Assembly (NCBI GenBank): GCA_963844695.1
Contig: CAWJPL010000010.1
Location: 124,001-188,000, forward strand
DNA length: 64,000 nt
Source: RYN-230 sp963844695
GTDB taxonomy: Bacteria > Actinomycetota > Actinomycetes > Streptosporangiales > Streptosporangiaceae
Direction of reading: 5' to 3'
The notes under the pieces are model-generated. The model ran no database searches. It was not told where the DNA came from and saw only the letters and a program-made list of their open reading frames with translations. Position numbers and translations under genes: made by a program. Shown here piece by piece: positions 25,569 through 33,960 of this stretch (position 1 is its first letter; each line of letters starts with the position of its first letter).

Positions 25569-25895
25569 GTGACGTACATCATTGCGCAGCCCTGTGTCGA
25601 CATCCTCGACAAGTCATGCATCGAGGAGTGCCCCGTCGACTGCATCTACGAGGGTGAGCGCATGCTCTACATACACCCTGACGAGTGCGTGGACTGTGGC
25701 GCATGCGAGCCGGTCTGCCCGGTCGAGGCGATCTTCTACGAAGACGACGTGCCCGACCAGTGGAAGGACTTCTACAAGGCGAACGTGGAGTTCTTCGCGG
25801 ACCTGGGCTCGCCCGGCGGCGCCTCCAAGGTCGGGAAGATCAACAAGGACCACCCCATCGTGATCGCGGTGCCGCCGCAGGGAGAAGACAGCTGA
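25569..25895 (+). CDS. fdxA: Ferredoxin, 7Fe [3Fe-4S][4Fe-4S] type
   Basis: A 108-residue protein beginning MTYIIAQPCVDILDKSC, with CVDILDKSCIEECPVDC for the first cluster and CVDCGACEPVCPVEA for the second. This is the FdxA/FdxC type of low-potential electron carrier of actinobacteria. Start GTG 25569 is preceded by GGAAGAGGAG. Its stop overlaps the first codon of the aminotransferase gene (CTGA), the same fdxA-dapC pairing seen in Streptomyces and Mycobacterium. Confidence 0.96.
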   Translation: MTYIIAQPCVDILDKSCIEECPVDCIYEGERMLYIHPDECVDCGACEPVCPVEAIFYEDDVPDQWKDFYKANVEFFADLGSPGGASKVGKINKDHPIVIAVPPQGEDS

Positions 25896-27043
25896 CCCTC
25901 GCGGCCCGGCTGCCCCGGTTTCCCTGGGATCTGCTCGCTCCCTACGGCCAGAAGGCCAGGGCCCATCCGGACGGGATCGTGGACCTGTCCGTGGGCACCC
26001 CCGTCGACCCCGTCCCCGGGATGGTGCAGGACGCCCTCCGGGCCGCGGCCAACGCGCCCGGCTACCCGGCCACCCACGGCACCCGCGCGCTGCGTGAGGC
26101 CGCGGCCGGCTGGCTGGCCCGCCGCCACGGGGTGACGGTCGAGCCGGACGCGGTACTGCCGCTGATCGGCACCAAGGAGTTCATCGCCTCACTGCCGGCG
26201 CTGCTCGGCTGCGGGCCCGGGGACGTGGTCGTCTACCCGGAACTCGCCTACCCGACCTACGACATCGGCGCCCGGCTGGCGGGGGCCGATGCGATGGCCG
26301 CAGACGAGCTCCCGCCCGCCGGCCTGGTGCCCGCCCCCCAAGCCTCCGCAACGAAAACCACCACGTCAGCCACCCCCGGCCCGGTGCGCCTGGTCTGGGT
26401 GAACTCACCCAGCAACCCCACCGGGCGGGTGCTCAGCGCCGGGCAGCTCGCCGCGGCGGCCCGGGCGGCCCGGGATCGCGGCGCGGTGCTGGCCTCGGAC
26501 GAGTGCTACATCGGCCTCGGCTGGACGGCGGAGCCGGTGTCGGTGCTGCACCCCGACGTGTGCGGCGGGTCGTTCGACGGCCTGCTCGCGGTGCACTCGG
26601 TGTCCAAGCGGTCCAACCTGGCCGGCTACCGGGCGGGCTTCGTCACCGGAGACCCCGCGCTCGTCGCGCAGCTGCTGGAGATCCGCAAACACGCCGGGAT
26701 GATGATGCCCACCCCGGTCCAGGCGGCCATGGCGGCGGCGCTCGCCGACGACGCGCACGCGGAGCAGCAGCGCTCGGTGTACGCGGCCCGGCGCGAGCAG
26801 CTGCGGCCCGCCCTGGAGAAGGCCGGCTGGACCATCACCCATTCCGAGGCGGGCCTGTACCTGTGGGCCTCGCGCCCGGGGTACGACTGCTGGGCGTCGG
26901 TGGATCAGCTCGCCGGGGAGGGCATCCTCGTCGCGCCTGGTGAGTTCTATGGCCCGGCCGGGGCGCAGCACATCCGGATGGCCCTGACCGCCACGGACGA
27001 GCGGGTGGCCGCCGCCGCTCACCGCCTGGCCACCCTCGCCTGA
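25892..27043 (+). CDS. dapC: Succinyldiaminopimelate aminotransferase (DapC-like), apparent CTG start
   Basis: A ~383-residue fold-type I PLP aminotransferase. It has LPRFPWDLLAPYGQKA, VDLSVGTPVDPVP, YPATHGTRALREA, VNSPSNPTGRVL, ASDECYIGLGW and HSVSKRSNLAGYRAGF with the Schiff-base Lys. Converts N-succinyl-L-2-amino-6-ketopimelate in lysine/diaminopimelate synthesis. No ATG, GTG or TTG occurs in frame before the conserved LPRFPWD block. CTG 25892 overlaps the fdxA stop and has GGAG seven bases before it, so it is the likely start; a GTG misread as CTG is the alternative. A ~25-residue low-complexity insert (about 140-165) is present. Confidence 0.9.
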   Translation: MTLAARLPRFPWDLLAPYGQKARAHPDGIVDLSVGTPVDPVPGMVQDALRAAANAPGYPATHGTRALREAAAGWLARRHGVTVEPDAVLPLIGTKEFIASLPALLGCGPGDVVVYPELAYPTYDIGARLAGADAMAADELPPAGLVPAPQASATKTTTSATPGPVRLVWVNSPSNPTGRVLSAGQLAAAARAARDRGAVLASDECYIGLGWTAEPVSVLHPDVCGGSFDGLLAVHSVSKRSNLAGYRAGFVTGDPALVAQLLEIRKHAGMMMPTPVQAAMAAALADDAHAEQQRSVYAARREQLRPALEKAGWTITHSEAGLYLWASRPGYDCWASVDQLAGEGILVAPGEFYGPAGAQHIRMALTATDERVAAAAHRLATLA

Positions 27044-27092
27044 CCAACGCCACCCGCGCGCCCAGCGGCGCTCGCCCCAGCCCCCCCTGCCG

Positions 27093-27180
27093 GGCCGCGC
27101 ATCGCCCAACCTGTCGTACCACCGGACACAGCCCTGCACCCTCTCCCCGCAAGGCCGCGCATCCCCGAACCTGTCGTACC
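27093..27180. repeat. 28-bp direct repeat, two copies 60 bp apart
   Basis: GGCCGCGCAT(C)...CTGTCGTACC at 27093-27120 and 27153-27180 differ at only two or three positions. They lie in the gap between dapC and the Uma2 gene, near the Uma2 promoter. Confidence 0.8.
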
Positions 27181-27227
27181 CACCTGGCATGGTTGCCGGG
27201 GTCAGGAAAGGAGGGGACCATGACAGC

Positions 27228-27788
27228 GTGACCAGTCCCAGCGATGTCGCCCACCCCTTCACGGTCGCCGACCTGGAGGGGATGCCGGATGACGGTCGCC
27301 GGTACGAACTTATCGACGGGGAGCTCCTGGTGAGCCCGGCGCCAGGCTGGGCGCACCAGGCGGTGGTGCTCGCACTGTCCATTCTGCTGGATCAAGCCTG
27401 TCCCGCTGACCTCCGAGTCCTGGCCGCCCCGTTCGCGGTGCGCCCGGACAAGTTCAACGAGGTTCAGCCCGACGTCCTGGTGGCCCGGTACGCCGACCTC
27501 ACCGAGGACGACCTGCCCCGGGCCCCGGTGCTGGCCGTCGAGGTGATCTCTCCCACCAGCCGCCTCCGTGACGCCCACCTGAAGAAGGCGGTCTACGCCC
27601 GGCTCGGCTCCCCCTCGTTCTGGCTGGTCAACCCAGCCCGGGACAAGCCGTCGCTGACGGTGTTCGAGCTGGCCGACGGCGTCTACCGGGAGGTCGCCTG
27701 CGTGGCGGGCGATACGGCGTGGACTGCCACGCAGCCGTTCCCGGTCCGGGTTGTCCCGGCCGACCTGGTCCGTGGACTGCATCCATAG
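27228..27788 (+). CDS. Uma2-family endonuclease-like protein
   Basis: A ~186-residue protein with FTVADLEGMPDDGRRYELID, DGELLVSPAPGWAHQ, VQPDVLVARYADL and LAVEVISPTSRLRD, the hallmarks of the Uma2 (DUF820) group of the PD-(D/E)XK nuclease superfamily: catalytic Asp in QPDV and the E-V-I-S strand followed by Lys (HLKKAVY). Such genes are highly mobile and abundant in cyanobacteria and actinomycetes, with unclear function. Start GTG 27228 is chosen; a strong AAAGGAGG sits upstream but better fits an ATG at 27220 that stops after three codons. Confidence 0.88.
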   Translation: MTSPSDVAHPFTVADLEGMPDDGRRYELIDGELLVSPAPGWAHQAVVLALSILLDQACPADLRVLAAPFAVRPDKFNEVQPDVLVARYADLTEDDLPRAPVLAVEVISPTSRLRDAHLKKAVYARLGSPSFWLVNPARDKPSLTVFELADGVYREVACVAGDTAWTATQPFPVRVVPADLVRGLHP

Positions 27789-27880
27789 GCCGGCCGGGCT
27801 TTGGGCCCGCGACCCCCCCGACTGCGGCCCCGGTACCACCGGCCCAGGGACCAGCCGCGACCCCTCATAGGCTGTCAGGT

Positions 27881-29287
27881 GTGCTCCGCCTCTATGACAC
27901 CCGGACCAGGCAGGTCGAGACGATCGAGCCCGTCCGCCGCGGCCGCCTCAGCGTCTACAGCTGCGGGCCGACGGTCTACCGCCCGGCCCACGTCGGCAAC
28001 CTGCGGTCCTACCTGCTGGCCGACCTGATCCGGCGGACCGCCGGGCGGCACCGGCTGCTGGTCACCAGCTGCCAGAACATCACCGACGTCGGGCACCTGG
28101 TCGATGACACCGAGATCGATCCCGAGGGCGAGGACAAGGTCGCGGTCCAGGCCCAGGCTGAGGGAAAGAGCCCGCTCGACCTCGCCCGGTACTACGAGGA
28201 AGCGTTCCACGCCGACTGCGCCGCGCTGAACATCCACCCGGCCGACTCCTACCCGCGGGCCTCAGAGTCCATCGACATGATGATCGACCTGATCGCCCGG
28301 CTGATCGAGACCGGCCACGCGTATGCGGTCCCCAGCGGCTCGGTGTATTTCGACGCCCGGTCCTTCCCCAGCTACGGCGAGCTGTCCGGCAACCGGCTCG
28401 GCGACCTGCGGCCCAGTCCTGACCAGCAGGGCGCAGACCCGGACAAGCGCTTCCACGCGGACTGGGCCCTCTGGAAAGCGGCGCGATCGGGCCGGGAACT
28501 GACCTATGCCGCTCCCTGGGGCACCGGCTTTCCGGGCTGGCACACCGAATGCTCCGCGATGTCCCTGCACTACCTGGGCGAGACCATCGACGTGCACACC
28601 GGCGGGATCGACCTGCGCTTCCCGCACCACGAGGACGAGCGGGCCCAGTCCAACACGGTCACCGGCCACGAGGTCGTCCAGCACTGGGTGCATGGCGAGC
28701 ACCTGCTGTTCGAGGGCCGCAAGATGGCCAAGTCCACCGGGAACGTGGTCCTGCTGGCCGATCTCACCGCGCGCGGGCTGGACCCGCTCGCGCTCCGGTT
28801 CGCGTTCCTGGACCACCGCTACCGGCAGCAGCTGAACCTGACCTGGGCGGTGCTGGAGACCGCGGACCGGACGCTGCGCCGCTGGCGGGAGCGGGTGGCC
28901 GAGTGGGCCCGCTCGCCGAGCAAGCCCATGTGCGCGGAGTACGTCAGCGACTTCGCCGCGGCCTTCGACGACGACCTGGACACCCCGGCGGCGCTGCGGG
29001 TCCTGCGGAGCCTGGAGAAGGACACCGAGATCCCGCCCGGGGCCAAGTTCGAGACGTTCGCCCACGCTGATCACCTGCTCGGCCTGGACCTGGCCCGGGA
29101 CATCGGGCGGGAGCCGGCGCCGCGGCCTCTCCCCGACGACGCGGCGGACCTGCTGGAGGCGCGGGCGGCCGCCCGCGCCGCGGCCGACTGGCCCCTGGCG
29201 GACCGGCTCCGCGACCAGCTCGGCACGCTCGGCGTCACGGTGACCGACACACCAGCCGGCCAGACCTGGACCGTCCGCACGCCCTGA
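27881..29287 (+). CDS. cysS: Cysteinyl-tRNA synthetase (class Ia)
   Basis: A ~468-residue protein. It has SVYSCGPTVYRPAHVGNLRS (zinc Cys and the HIGH signature as HVGN), NITDVGHLVDD, GWHTECSAM (zinc Cys), DLRFPHHEDERAQS and KMAKSTGN (KMSKS loop). It charges tRNA-Cys. The C-terminal helical region is present but compact. Mycothiol ligase MshC is related but lacks this length and has a different N terminus. It lies near mshB though not in an operon with it. Whether this is the only CysRS of the genome cannot be told; adjacency to Uma2 and the divergent style hint at a second copy. Start GTG 27881 matches the family. Confidence 0.9.
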   Translation: MLRLYDTRTRQVETIEPVRRGRLSVYSCGPTVYRPAHVGNLRSYLLADLIRRTAGRHRLLVTSCQNITDVGHLVDDTEIDPEGEDKVAVQAQAEGKSPLDLARYYEEAFHADCAALNIHPADSYPRASESIDMMIDLIARLIETGHAYAVPSGSVYFDARSFPSYGELSGNRLGDLRPSPDQQGADPDKRFHADWALWKAARSGRELTYAAPWGTGFPGWHTECSAMSLHYLGETIDVHTGGIDLRFPHHEDERAQSNTVTGHEVVQHWVHGEHLLFEGRKMAKSTGNVVLLADLTARGLDPLALRFAFLDHRYRQQLNLTWAVLETADRTLRRWRERVAEWARSPSKPMCAEYVSDFAAAFDDDLDTPAALRVLRSLEKDTEIPPGAKFETFAHADHLLGLDLARDIGREPAPRPLPDDAADLLEARAAARAAADWPLADRLRDQLGTLGVTVTDTPAGQTWTVRTP

Positions 29288-29322
29288 GCGCTCATGACTT
29301 ACGGACGCCGGGGCGTCTGAAC

Positions 29323-29379
29323 CCTGTTGGCTTAGCCCCATCCTGTTGGCTTAGCCCCATCCCGCCGGGTTAGCCCCAT
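29323..29379. repeat. 19-bp tandem repeat, three copies
   Basis: CCTGTTGGCTTAGCCCCAT twice (29323-29341, 29342-29360) and a diverged third copy to 29379, shortly after the cysS stop. Confidence 0.9.
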
Positions 29380-29410
29380 CCCGCCTGCCCCGACCCGGCC
29401 CCGCTGAATG

Positions 29411-29424
29411 TTACAGCGATGTAA
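29411..29424 (+). promoter_or_regulatory. Inverted repeat in the AT-richer leader of the ddaH-rocD operon
   Basis: TTACA-GCGA-TGTAA, a perfect 5-4-5 inverted repeat in the only AT-rich stretch between cysS and the DDAH-like gene. It is a candidate operator about 157 bp upstream of the start. The bound regulator is unknown. Confidence 0.45.
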
Positions 29425-29581
29425 AACAGTGCTCATTCATGTTAACGCGCAACGATTAGCCGGTCTCTCTTCCAACTTCGCAACGAACCTTCGCCTACTC
29501 GCAGCTGATGCGCAGCTATGCACCGCGACGGAGAGCATACGCTTCGAGCAGCAGGCTCAATGGCCGCCGAGAGGAGGATCG

Positions 29582-30448
29582 ATGACCGAGACGCTTCCCA
29601 CCACCACCCCCGTCATCAGCACCGCCGCCGCTCCGGATGCGACCCTGGCCCCCCAGCCCCGGACCTACCTGATGTGCTCGCCAGATCACTTCACGGTGCA
29701 GTACTCCATCAACCCCTGGATGGGCAGCGGGGAACCCGTAGACACCGCGCGGGCCATGCTCCAGTGGCAGCTGCTGCGGGACACCTACCGTTCGCTCGGC
29801 CACACGGTCCAGCTGATCGATCCCCGCCCCGGCCTGCCGGACATGGTCTTCGCGGCCAACGGCGCCACCGTGATCGGGGGGACCGTGCTGGGCGCCCGCT
29901 TCCGGCATCCGGAGCGCGCCGCGGAAGGGCCCGCCTACCTGGACTGGTTCCGTGCGCGGGGCTACCCCGTGGTGCACGAGCCCCAGCGCGTCAACGAGGG
30001 CGAGGGGGACATCGTGCACGCGGGCCGGGTGATCCTGGCCGGGCACGGCTTCCGCACCGACCCCGACATGCGGTACGACCTCGAGCGGCTGTTCGGGCTG
30101 CCCGTCGTCAGCCTCCGCCTGGTGGACCCGCGGTTCTACCATCTGGACACGGCTCTGTGCGTGCTCGACGCCGGCACCGCCGCCTACTACCCGGCCGCGT
30201 TCGACGCCGCCGGGCGGGCCGCCCTCGCCGCCTGCTTCGCCGAGCTCGTCGAGGCCACTGACGAGGACGCCGCGGTACTCGGGCTGAACGCGGTCAGCGA
30301 CGGGCACCACGTGGTCCTGCCAGCCCAGGCGATGGCGCTGGCCGCCCAGCTCGCCGCGCGAGGCTTCGAGCCGGTGCCGGTGGACATGTCCGAATTCCGC
30401 AAAGCCGGGGGCGGTCCCAAGTGCTGCACACTGGAACTCCGGCCATGA
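29582..30448 (+). CDS. DDAH/arginine dihydrolase-like amidinohydrolase
   Basis: A ~288-residue guanidine-modifying-enzyme fold protein. It has YLMCSPDHFTVQYSINPWM, LPDMVFAANGATV, VNEGEGDIVHAG, FYHLDTALCVL (catalytic His) and GGGPKCCTLEL (catalytic Cys). This fits dimethylarginine dimethylaminohydrolase, which yields citrulline, but the SINPWM and FAANGA segments also resemble the cyanobacterial arginine dihydrolase that yields ornithine. Start ATG 29582 has GAGGAGG just before it. It is coupled to the ornithine aminotransferase gene, which favours an ornithine-forming or arginine-catabolic role. Confidence 0.85.
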   Translation: MTETLPTTTPVISTAAAPDATLAPQPRTYLMCSPDHFTVQYSINPWMGSGEPVDTARAMLQWQLLRDTYRSLGHTVQLIDPRPGLPDMVFAANGATVIGGTVLGARFRHPERAAEGPAYLDWFRARGYPVVHEPQRVNEGEGDIVHAGRVILAGHGFRTDPDMRYDLERLFGLPVVSLRLVDPRFYHLDTALCVLDAGTAAYYPAAFDAAGRAALAACFAELVEATDEDAAVLGLNAVSDGHHVVLPAQAMALAAQLAARGFEPVPVDMSEFRKAGGGPKCCTLELRP

Positions 30449-30462
30449 GAGGGGGAAGTACC

Positions 30463-31662
30463 GTGACCGTCACCACCGAAGACCTGCGCGCCCTGTCAGA
30501 GGCGCACAGCGCGCACAACTATCACCCGCTGCCCATCGTGATCGCCGAGGCCGAGGGCGCCTGGGTCACCGACGCGGAGGGGCGCCGTTACCTCGACATG
30601 CTGGCGGCGTACTCCGCGCTCAACTTCGGTCACCGCCACCCCGCCCTGATCGCGGCCGCGCAGCGGCAGCTGGACCGGGTCACGCTGGTCAGCCGGGCCT
30701 TCGACCACGACCAGTTCGGCCTGTTCTGCGCCGAGCTCGCGGACCTGGCGGGCATGGAGATGGTGCTGCCGATGAACACCGGCGCGGAGGCGGTGGAAAC
30801 CGCGATCAAGACCGCACGCAAGTGGGGTTACGAGGTCAAGGGCGTGCCCGCCGACGAAGCGGTCATCGTGGCGTTCGAGGGCAACTTCCACGGCCGGACC
30901 ACGACGATCGTCAGCTTCTCCACCGACCCCGACGCCCGGGCCTCGTTTGGGCCGTACACCCCCGGCTTCCGCGTGGTGCCCTATGGGGACGCCGACGCAC
31001 TGGCCGCAGCCATGGACCCCAACGTGGTCGGCGTCCTGATCGAGCCGATCCAGGGCGAGGCCGGCGTGGTGGTGCCGCCGCCGGGCTACCTGGCCGCTGT
31101 CCGGGAACTGTGCACGTCGCACGGAGCCCTCATGATCGCCGATGAGATTCAGTCCGGGCTGGGCCGGACCGGTGCCACTTTCGCCTGCGAGCACGAGGGG
31201 GTGCGGCCCGACATGTACCTGCTCGGCAAGGCGCTCGGCGGCGGGATCGTGCCGGTCTCCGCGGTCGTGTCGTCCCGCGCGGTCCTCGGCGTCTTCCAGC
31301 CCGGGCAGCACGGCTCGACCTTCGGCGGGAACCCGCTGGCCTGCGCCGTAGGCCGTGAGGTGATCGCGTTGCTGGACACCGGCGAGTACCAGGAACGCTC
31401 CGCCAAGCTCGGCGCCCACCTGCACGACCGGCTGTCCGCCCTGCCCGGGGACGTGGTCGCCCAGGTGCGCGGCCGCGGCCTGTGGGCCGGGATCGAGTTC
31501 ACCTCGCTGTCGGGCCGCGTCGCCTGCGAGCGGCTCGCGGCGCACGGCGTCCTGGCCAAGGACACGCACGGCACCGCGATCCGGCTCGCGCCGCCCCTGA
31601 TGATCAGCGAACCGGACCTGGACTGGGGGCTGGACCAGCTCGAGGCGGCCATCCGCGAGTAG
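30463..31662 (+). CDS. rocD: Ornithine aminotransferase
   Basis: A ~399-residue class III PLP aminotransferase. It has EGAWVTDAEGRRYLDMLAAY, MNTGAEAVETAIKTARKWG, FEGNFHGRTTT, IEPIQGEAGVVVPP, IADEIQSGLGRTG and YLLGKALGGGIVPVS with the PLP Lys, all typical of RocD. It converts ornithine to glutamate semialdehyde. Start GTG 30463 follows AGGGGGAAG; an alternative ATG 30445 overlaps the upstream stop (ATGA). Either way the gene is coupled to the DDAH-like gene, forming a two-step arginine degradation unit. Confidence 0.93.
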   Translation: MTVTTEDLRALSEAHSAHNYHPLPIVIAEAEGAWVTDAEGRRYLDMLAAYSALNFGHRHPALIAAAQRQLDRVTLVSRAFDHDQFGLFCAELADLAGMEMVLPMNTGAEAVETAIKTARKWGYEVKGVPADEAVIVAFEGNFHGRTTTIVSFSTDPDARASFGPYTPGFRVVPYGDADALAAAMDPNVVGVLIEPIQGEAGVVVPPPGYLAAVRELCTSHGALMIADEIQSGLGRTGATFACEHEGVRPDMYLLGKALGGGIVPVSAVVSSRAVLGVFQPGQHGSTFGGNPLACAVGREVIALLDTGEYQERSAKLGAHLHDRLSALPGDVVAQVRGRGLWAGIEFTSLSGRVACERLAAHGVLAKDTHGTAIRLAPPLMISEPDLDWGLDQLEAAIRE

Positions 31663-31709
31663 GCGGGGCCGCCAGGCGACCGGCCCGGCCAGAGCAGCAC
31701 GCGGCCTGG

Positions 31710-32207
31710 TCAGTCGCCCTTCAGCGTGCGGTACCGCCCGCCGTGGTGGATCAGCGGGCGGCGGCCCGGCTGCGGCTCGCTGACCCCGATGACCTCGCCG
31801 ACCACGATGGCGTGGTCGCCGCCGTCGTGCACCGCCGTGGTCCGGCACTCGATCGCGCCCAGCGCGTCGTCCAGCACCGCCGACCCGGTCTGCGGGCCGG
31901 GATGGTGCGCGATCCCGGCCAGCTGGTCGTCCAGTGGGCGCCCGCGGGTGGCCAGCCACCGGGCGGTCTTCTCTGAGTCCTCATCGAGCACGGACACCGC
32001 CCAGATCCCGGCGGCCAGCACCGCATCGTGGAAGCGGGCGATCTTCTCGGCGCAGAACAGCACCCGCTGCGGTTCCAGGGACACCGACGCGAAGGCGGTC
32101 ACGGTCATGGCGTGGTCCATGCCCTCGAGGCGGGTCGTCACGACCATGATGCCGCTAGCGAACTGGCCGGCGACGCGCCGGAAGTCGGCGCCGTCAACTG
32201 CTGTCAT
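31710..32207 (-). CDS. Flavin reductase-like FMN-binding protein
   Basis: A 165-residue domain starting MTAVDGADFRRVAGQFASGI with VVTTRLEG, MTVTAFASVSLEPQRVLFC, FAVSVL-type core (WAVSVLDEDSEKTARWLATR) and IECRTTAVHDGGDHAIVVGE. This is the split-barrel NAD(P)H:flavin reductase family that supplies reduced FMN to a monooxygenase. ATG 32207 gives the family N terminus but has no visible ribosome site, and the frame stays open into the DUF6113 gene directly upstream. It may therefore be made as a fusion or the upstream stop may be lost through an error. Confidence 0.88.
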   Translation of the reverse strand: MTAVDGADFRRVAGQFASGIMVVTTRLEGMDHAMTVTAFASVSLEPQRVLFCAEKIARFHDAVLAAGIWAVSVLDEDSEKTARWLATRGRPLDDQLAGIAHHPGPQTGSAVLDDALGAIECRTTAVHDGGDHAIVVGEVIGVSEPQPGRRPLIHHGGRYRTLKGD

Positions 32208-32660
32208 GAACTGATGCTCGGGCGCCGGGGCACGCCGGTCCGGTGGGTGCCAGCCCGGGGCGGCCCGGTCCGGGCCCGGCGCAGGAAGGCCAGCCACGAC
32301 GCCCGCGGCCGCGCACAGCGACCCGCCGTAGAGGTACACCTGGCCCGCCGTCGAATTGGCGATGATCACGCTGCCCCCGGACGTGGGCAGGCTCAGCACC
32401 ACGGACACGGCGAACCAGCCCAGCGCCGGGGCCAGCGCGCCGGCCGTTGACCCCATCCCGGCCGCGCCGAGGAAGCAGGTGACTCCGATCACGACGGCCA
32501 GCACCAGGGCGACCAGCGGGAAGGAACCCACCACGCGGGAGAACTGGAAGCACCCGATCAGCCCTTCCAGGGCTCCCAGCAGGAACAGCAACGCGTAGGC
32601 GCCGCCGGTGACGAACGCCTGAGGGTCCCGGCGCGCGGGCGGATTGGGCAAGCTGTCCAC
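32208..32660 (-). CDS. DUF6113 four-helix membrane protein (in frame with flavin reductase)
   Basis: From GTG 32660 about 150 residues encode four membrane helices: FVTGGAYALLFLLGALEGLI, VGSFPLVALVLAVVIGVTCF, GALAPALGWFAVSVVLSLP and VYLYGGSLCAAAGVVAGL, with GSVIIANSTAGQVYLYGGS between. This matches the actinobacterial DUF6113 family, which in Streptomyces follows mshB as here. No stop codon is found before the flavin reductase ATG, so the two are one continuous 316-codon frame. The coordinates mark the DUF6113 part only. Confidence 0.8.
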
Positions 32661-32947
32661 GGATTGCAGGCTATACGCCGCACCGCGCCGGACAGCGAGC
32701 CGAGGCCGGCGAACAAGCCGGTTTCGCCGCCGCCCGCCCCGCTCGACGGCGCTCCGCCGCCCAGCGGAAGAGCCTCCGCTCAGCCGTCCCGCCGGAACGA
32801 CCACATCAGAATCATCAGACACTTTGATCACGGTCTCGAGCGAAGTGATCATGGTCGCGCCCGACCTATCCCGCGTGACGTGCGTCCGCGGCAGCGAGGT
32901 TTTGTCCAGCTCGCACGCAGCCGTCAGCGGCCACACAGACACCGGGC
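32661..32947. other. Gap between mshB and the DUF6113 gene
   Basis: About 287 bp with locally lower GC around 32800-32850. It is open in frame on the minus strand only because of the mshB frame break; its translation has no domain character. It probably holds the DUF6113 promoter. Confidence 0.5.
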
Positions 32948-33902
32948 TTAGTCCAGTCCGGCGAAGAGGTCGGTCTCGCGGCCGTCCGGGCCGTCCGGGC
33001 CCCGCGGGACCGGCCAGCAGCGTGTAGTACTCGCGGGCCAGGATGCGCTGGCCTACCCAATTGGACAGCGCGAAGAAGGGTTCGCGCACCGTGATCTGGG
33101 TGGCGTGGGCGCGCATCGCGGCCGTCTTGGCGGCGAGGTACGCGGACCCGTCGATCTCCGTGCTTACCTGATCGTCCCCGGCCCCGTAGGGCACGGTGTC
33201 CGCGGCGGGCTCAGCGATGAACTCGGCCGGCGCGGCCTCGCCGTCCCGGCCGGACAGGTCGGTCGCCGCCGCCAGCACCGAGCGCGGCACGGCCGTGGCG
33301 TAGAACTTGGCCACCGGCCATGGATCACGGTCAGCGCCAGACCCAGGCAGGCCGGGCCCAGGCAGGCCAGGCCCAGGCAGGCCAGGCATCGACAGGCCGG
33401 GATCCCCGGCCAGCTGGAAGGCCCGCCAGGCCACCCGGTGCGCCTGGATGTGGTCAGGATGCCCGTAGAACCCGCGGTCGTCGTAGCTGACCATGACCCG
33501 GGGGCGTACCTCGCGGATAATGGCCACCAGGTCCAGGGCCGCCTCGTCCAGGTTCGCCTGCCAGAAGCATCCGGGGTCGTCGTTGCTGGGCAGGCCCATC
33601 ATGCCGGAGTCACGCCAGCGGCCCGGCCCCCCGAGGAACCGGTGATCCCGCACGCCGAGGGCGGCGCAGGCGGCGTCGAGTTCCCCGATCCGGTACTTGC
33701 CGAGCAGGTCACCGCGCTCGGCGCCGAGGTAGGCCAGGTCCGCCGGGATGATCTCGCCCAGCTCCCCCAGGGTGCAGGTGACCAGCGTCACCGGGACGCC
33801 CGCGGCCGCGTACCTGGCCATGGTGGCGCCGGTCTCGATCGATTCGTCGTCGGGGTGGGCGTGCACCACCAGCAGCCCGCCCCCGGTCTCCGGGGTGCTC
33901 AC
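32948..33902 (-). CDS. mshB: Mycothiol biosynthesis deacetylase MshB (C-terminal frameshift)
   Basis: From GTG 33902: LLVVHAHPDDESIETGATMA (zinc His/Asp-Asp), TCTLGELGEIIPADLAYL, GVRDHRFLGGPGRWRDSGMM, SYDDRGFYGHPDHIQAHRV (zinc His), and a C-terminal TQITVREPFFALSNWVGQ block. This is N-acetyl-1-D-myo-inositol-2-amino-2-deoxy-alpha-D-glucopyranoside deacetylase of the mycothiol pathway. The normal ending ETDLFAGLD plus TAA at 32948 lies in the next frame; the shift is near 32985-33000 in a G/C run. A Gly/Pro/Leu repeat insert (about residues 150-170) is encoded by a ~15-bp tandem repeat (33335-33400). It is divergent from the S9 peptidase. Confidence 0.92.
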
Positions 33903-33960
33903 ACGCAGCGAGCGTAGCTGGCGTCCGCGGGTGGCCGGCCACGGTGGCAGGATCGGGGCC

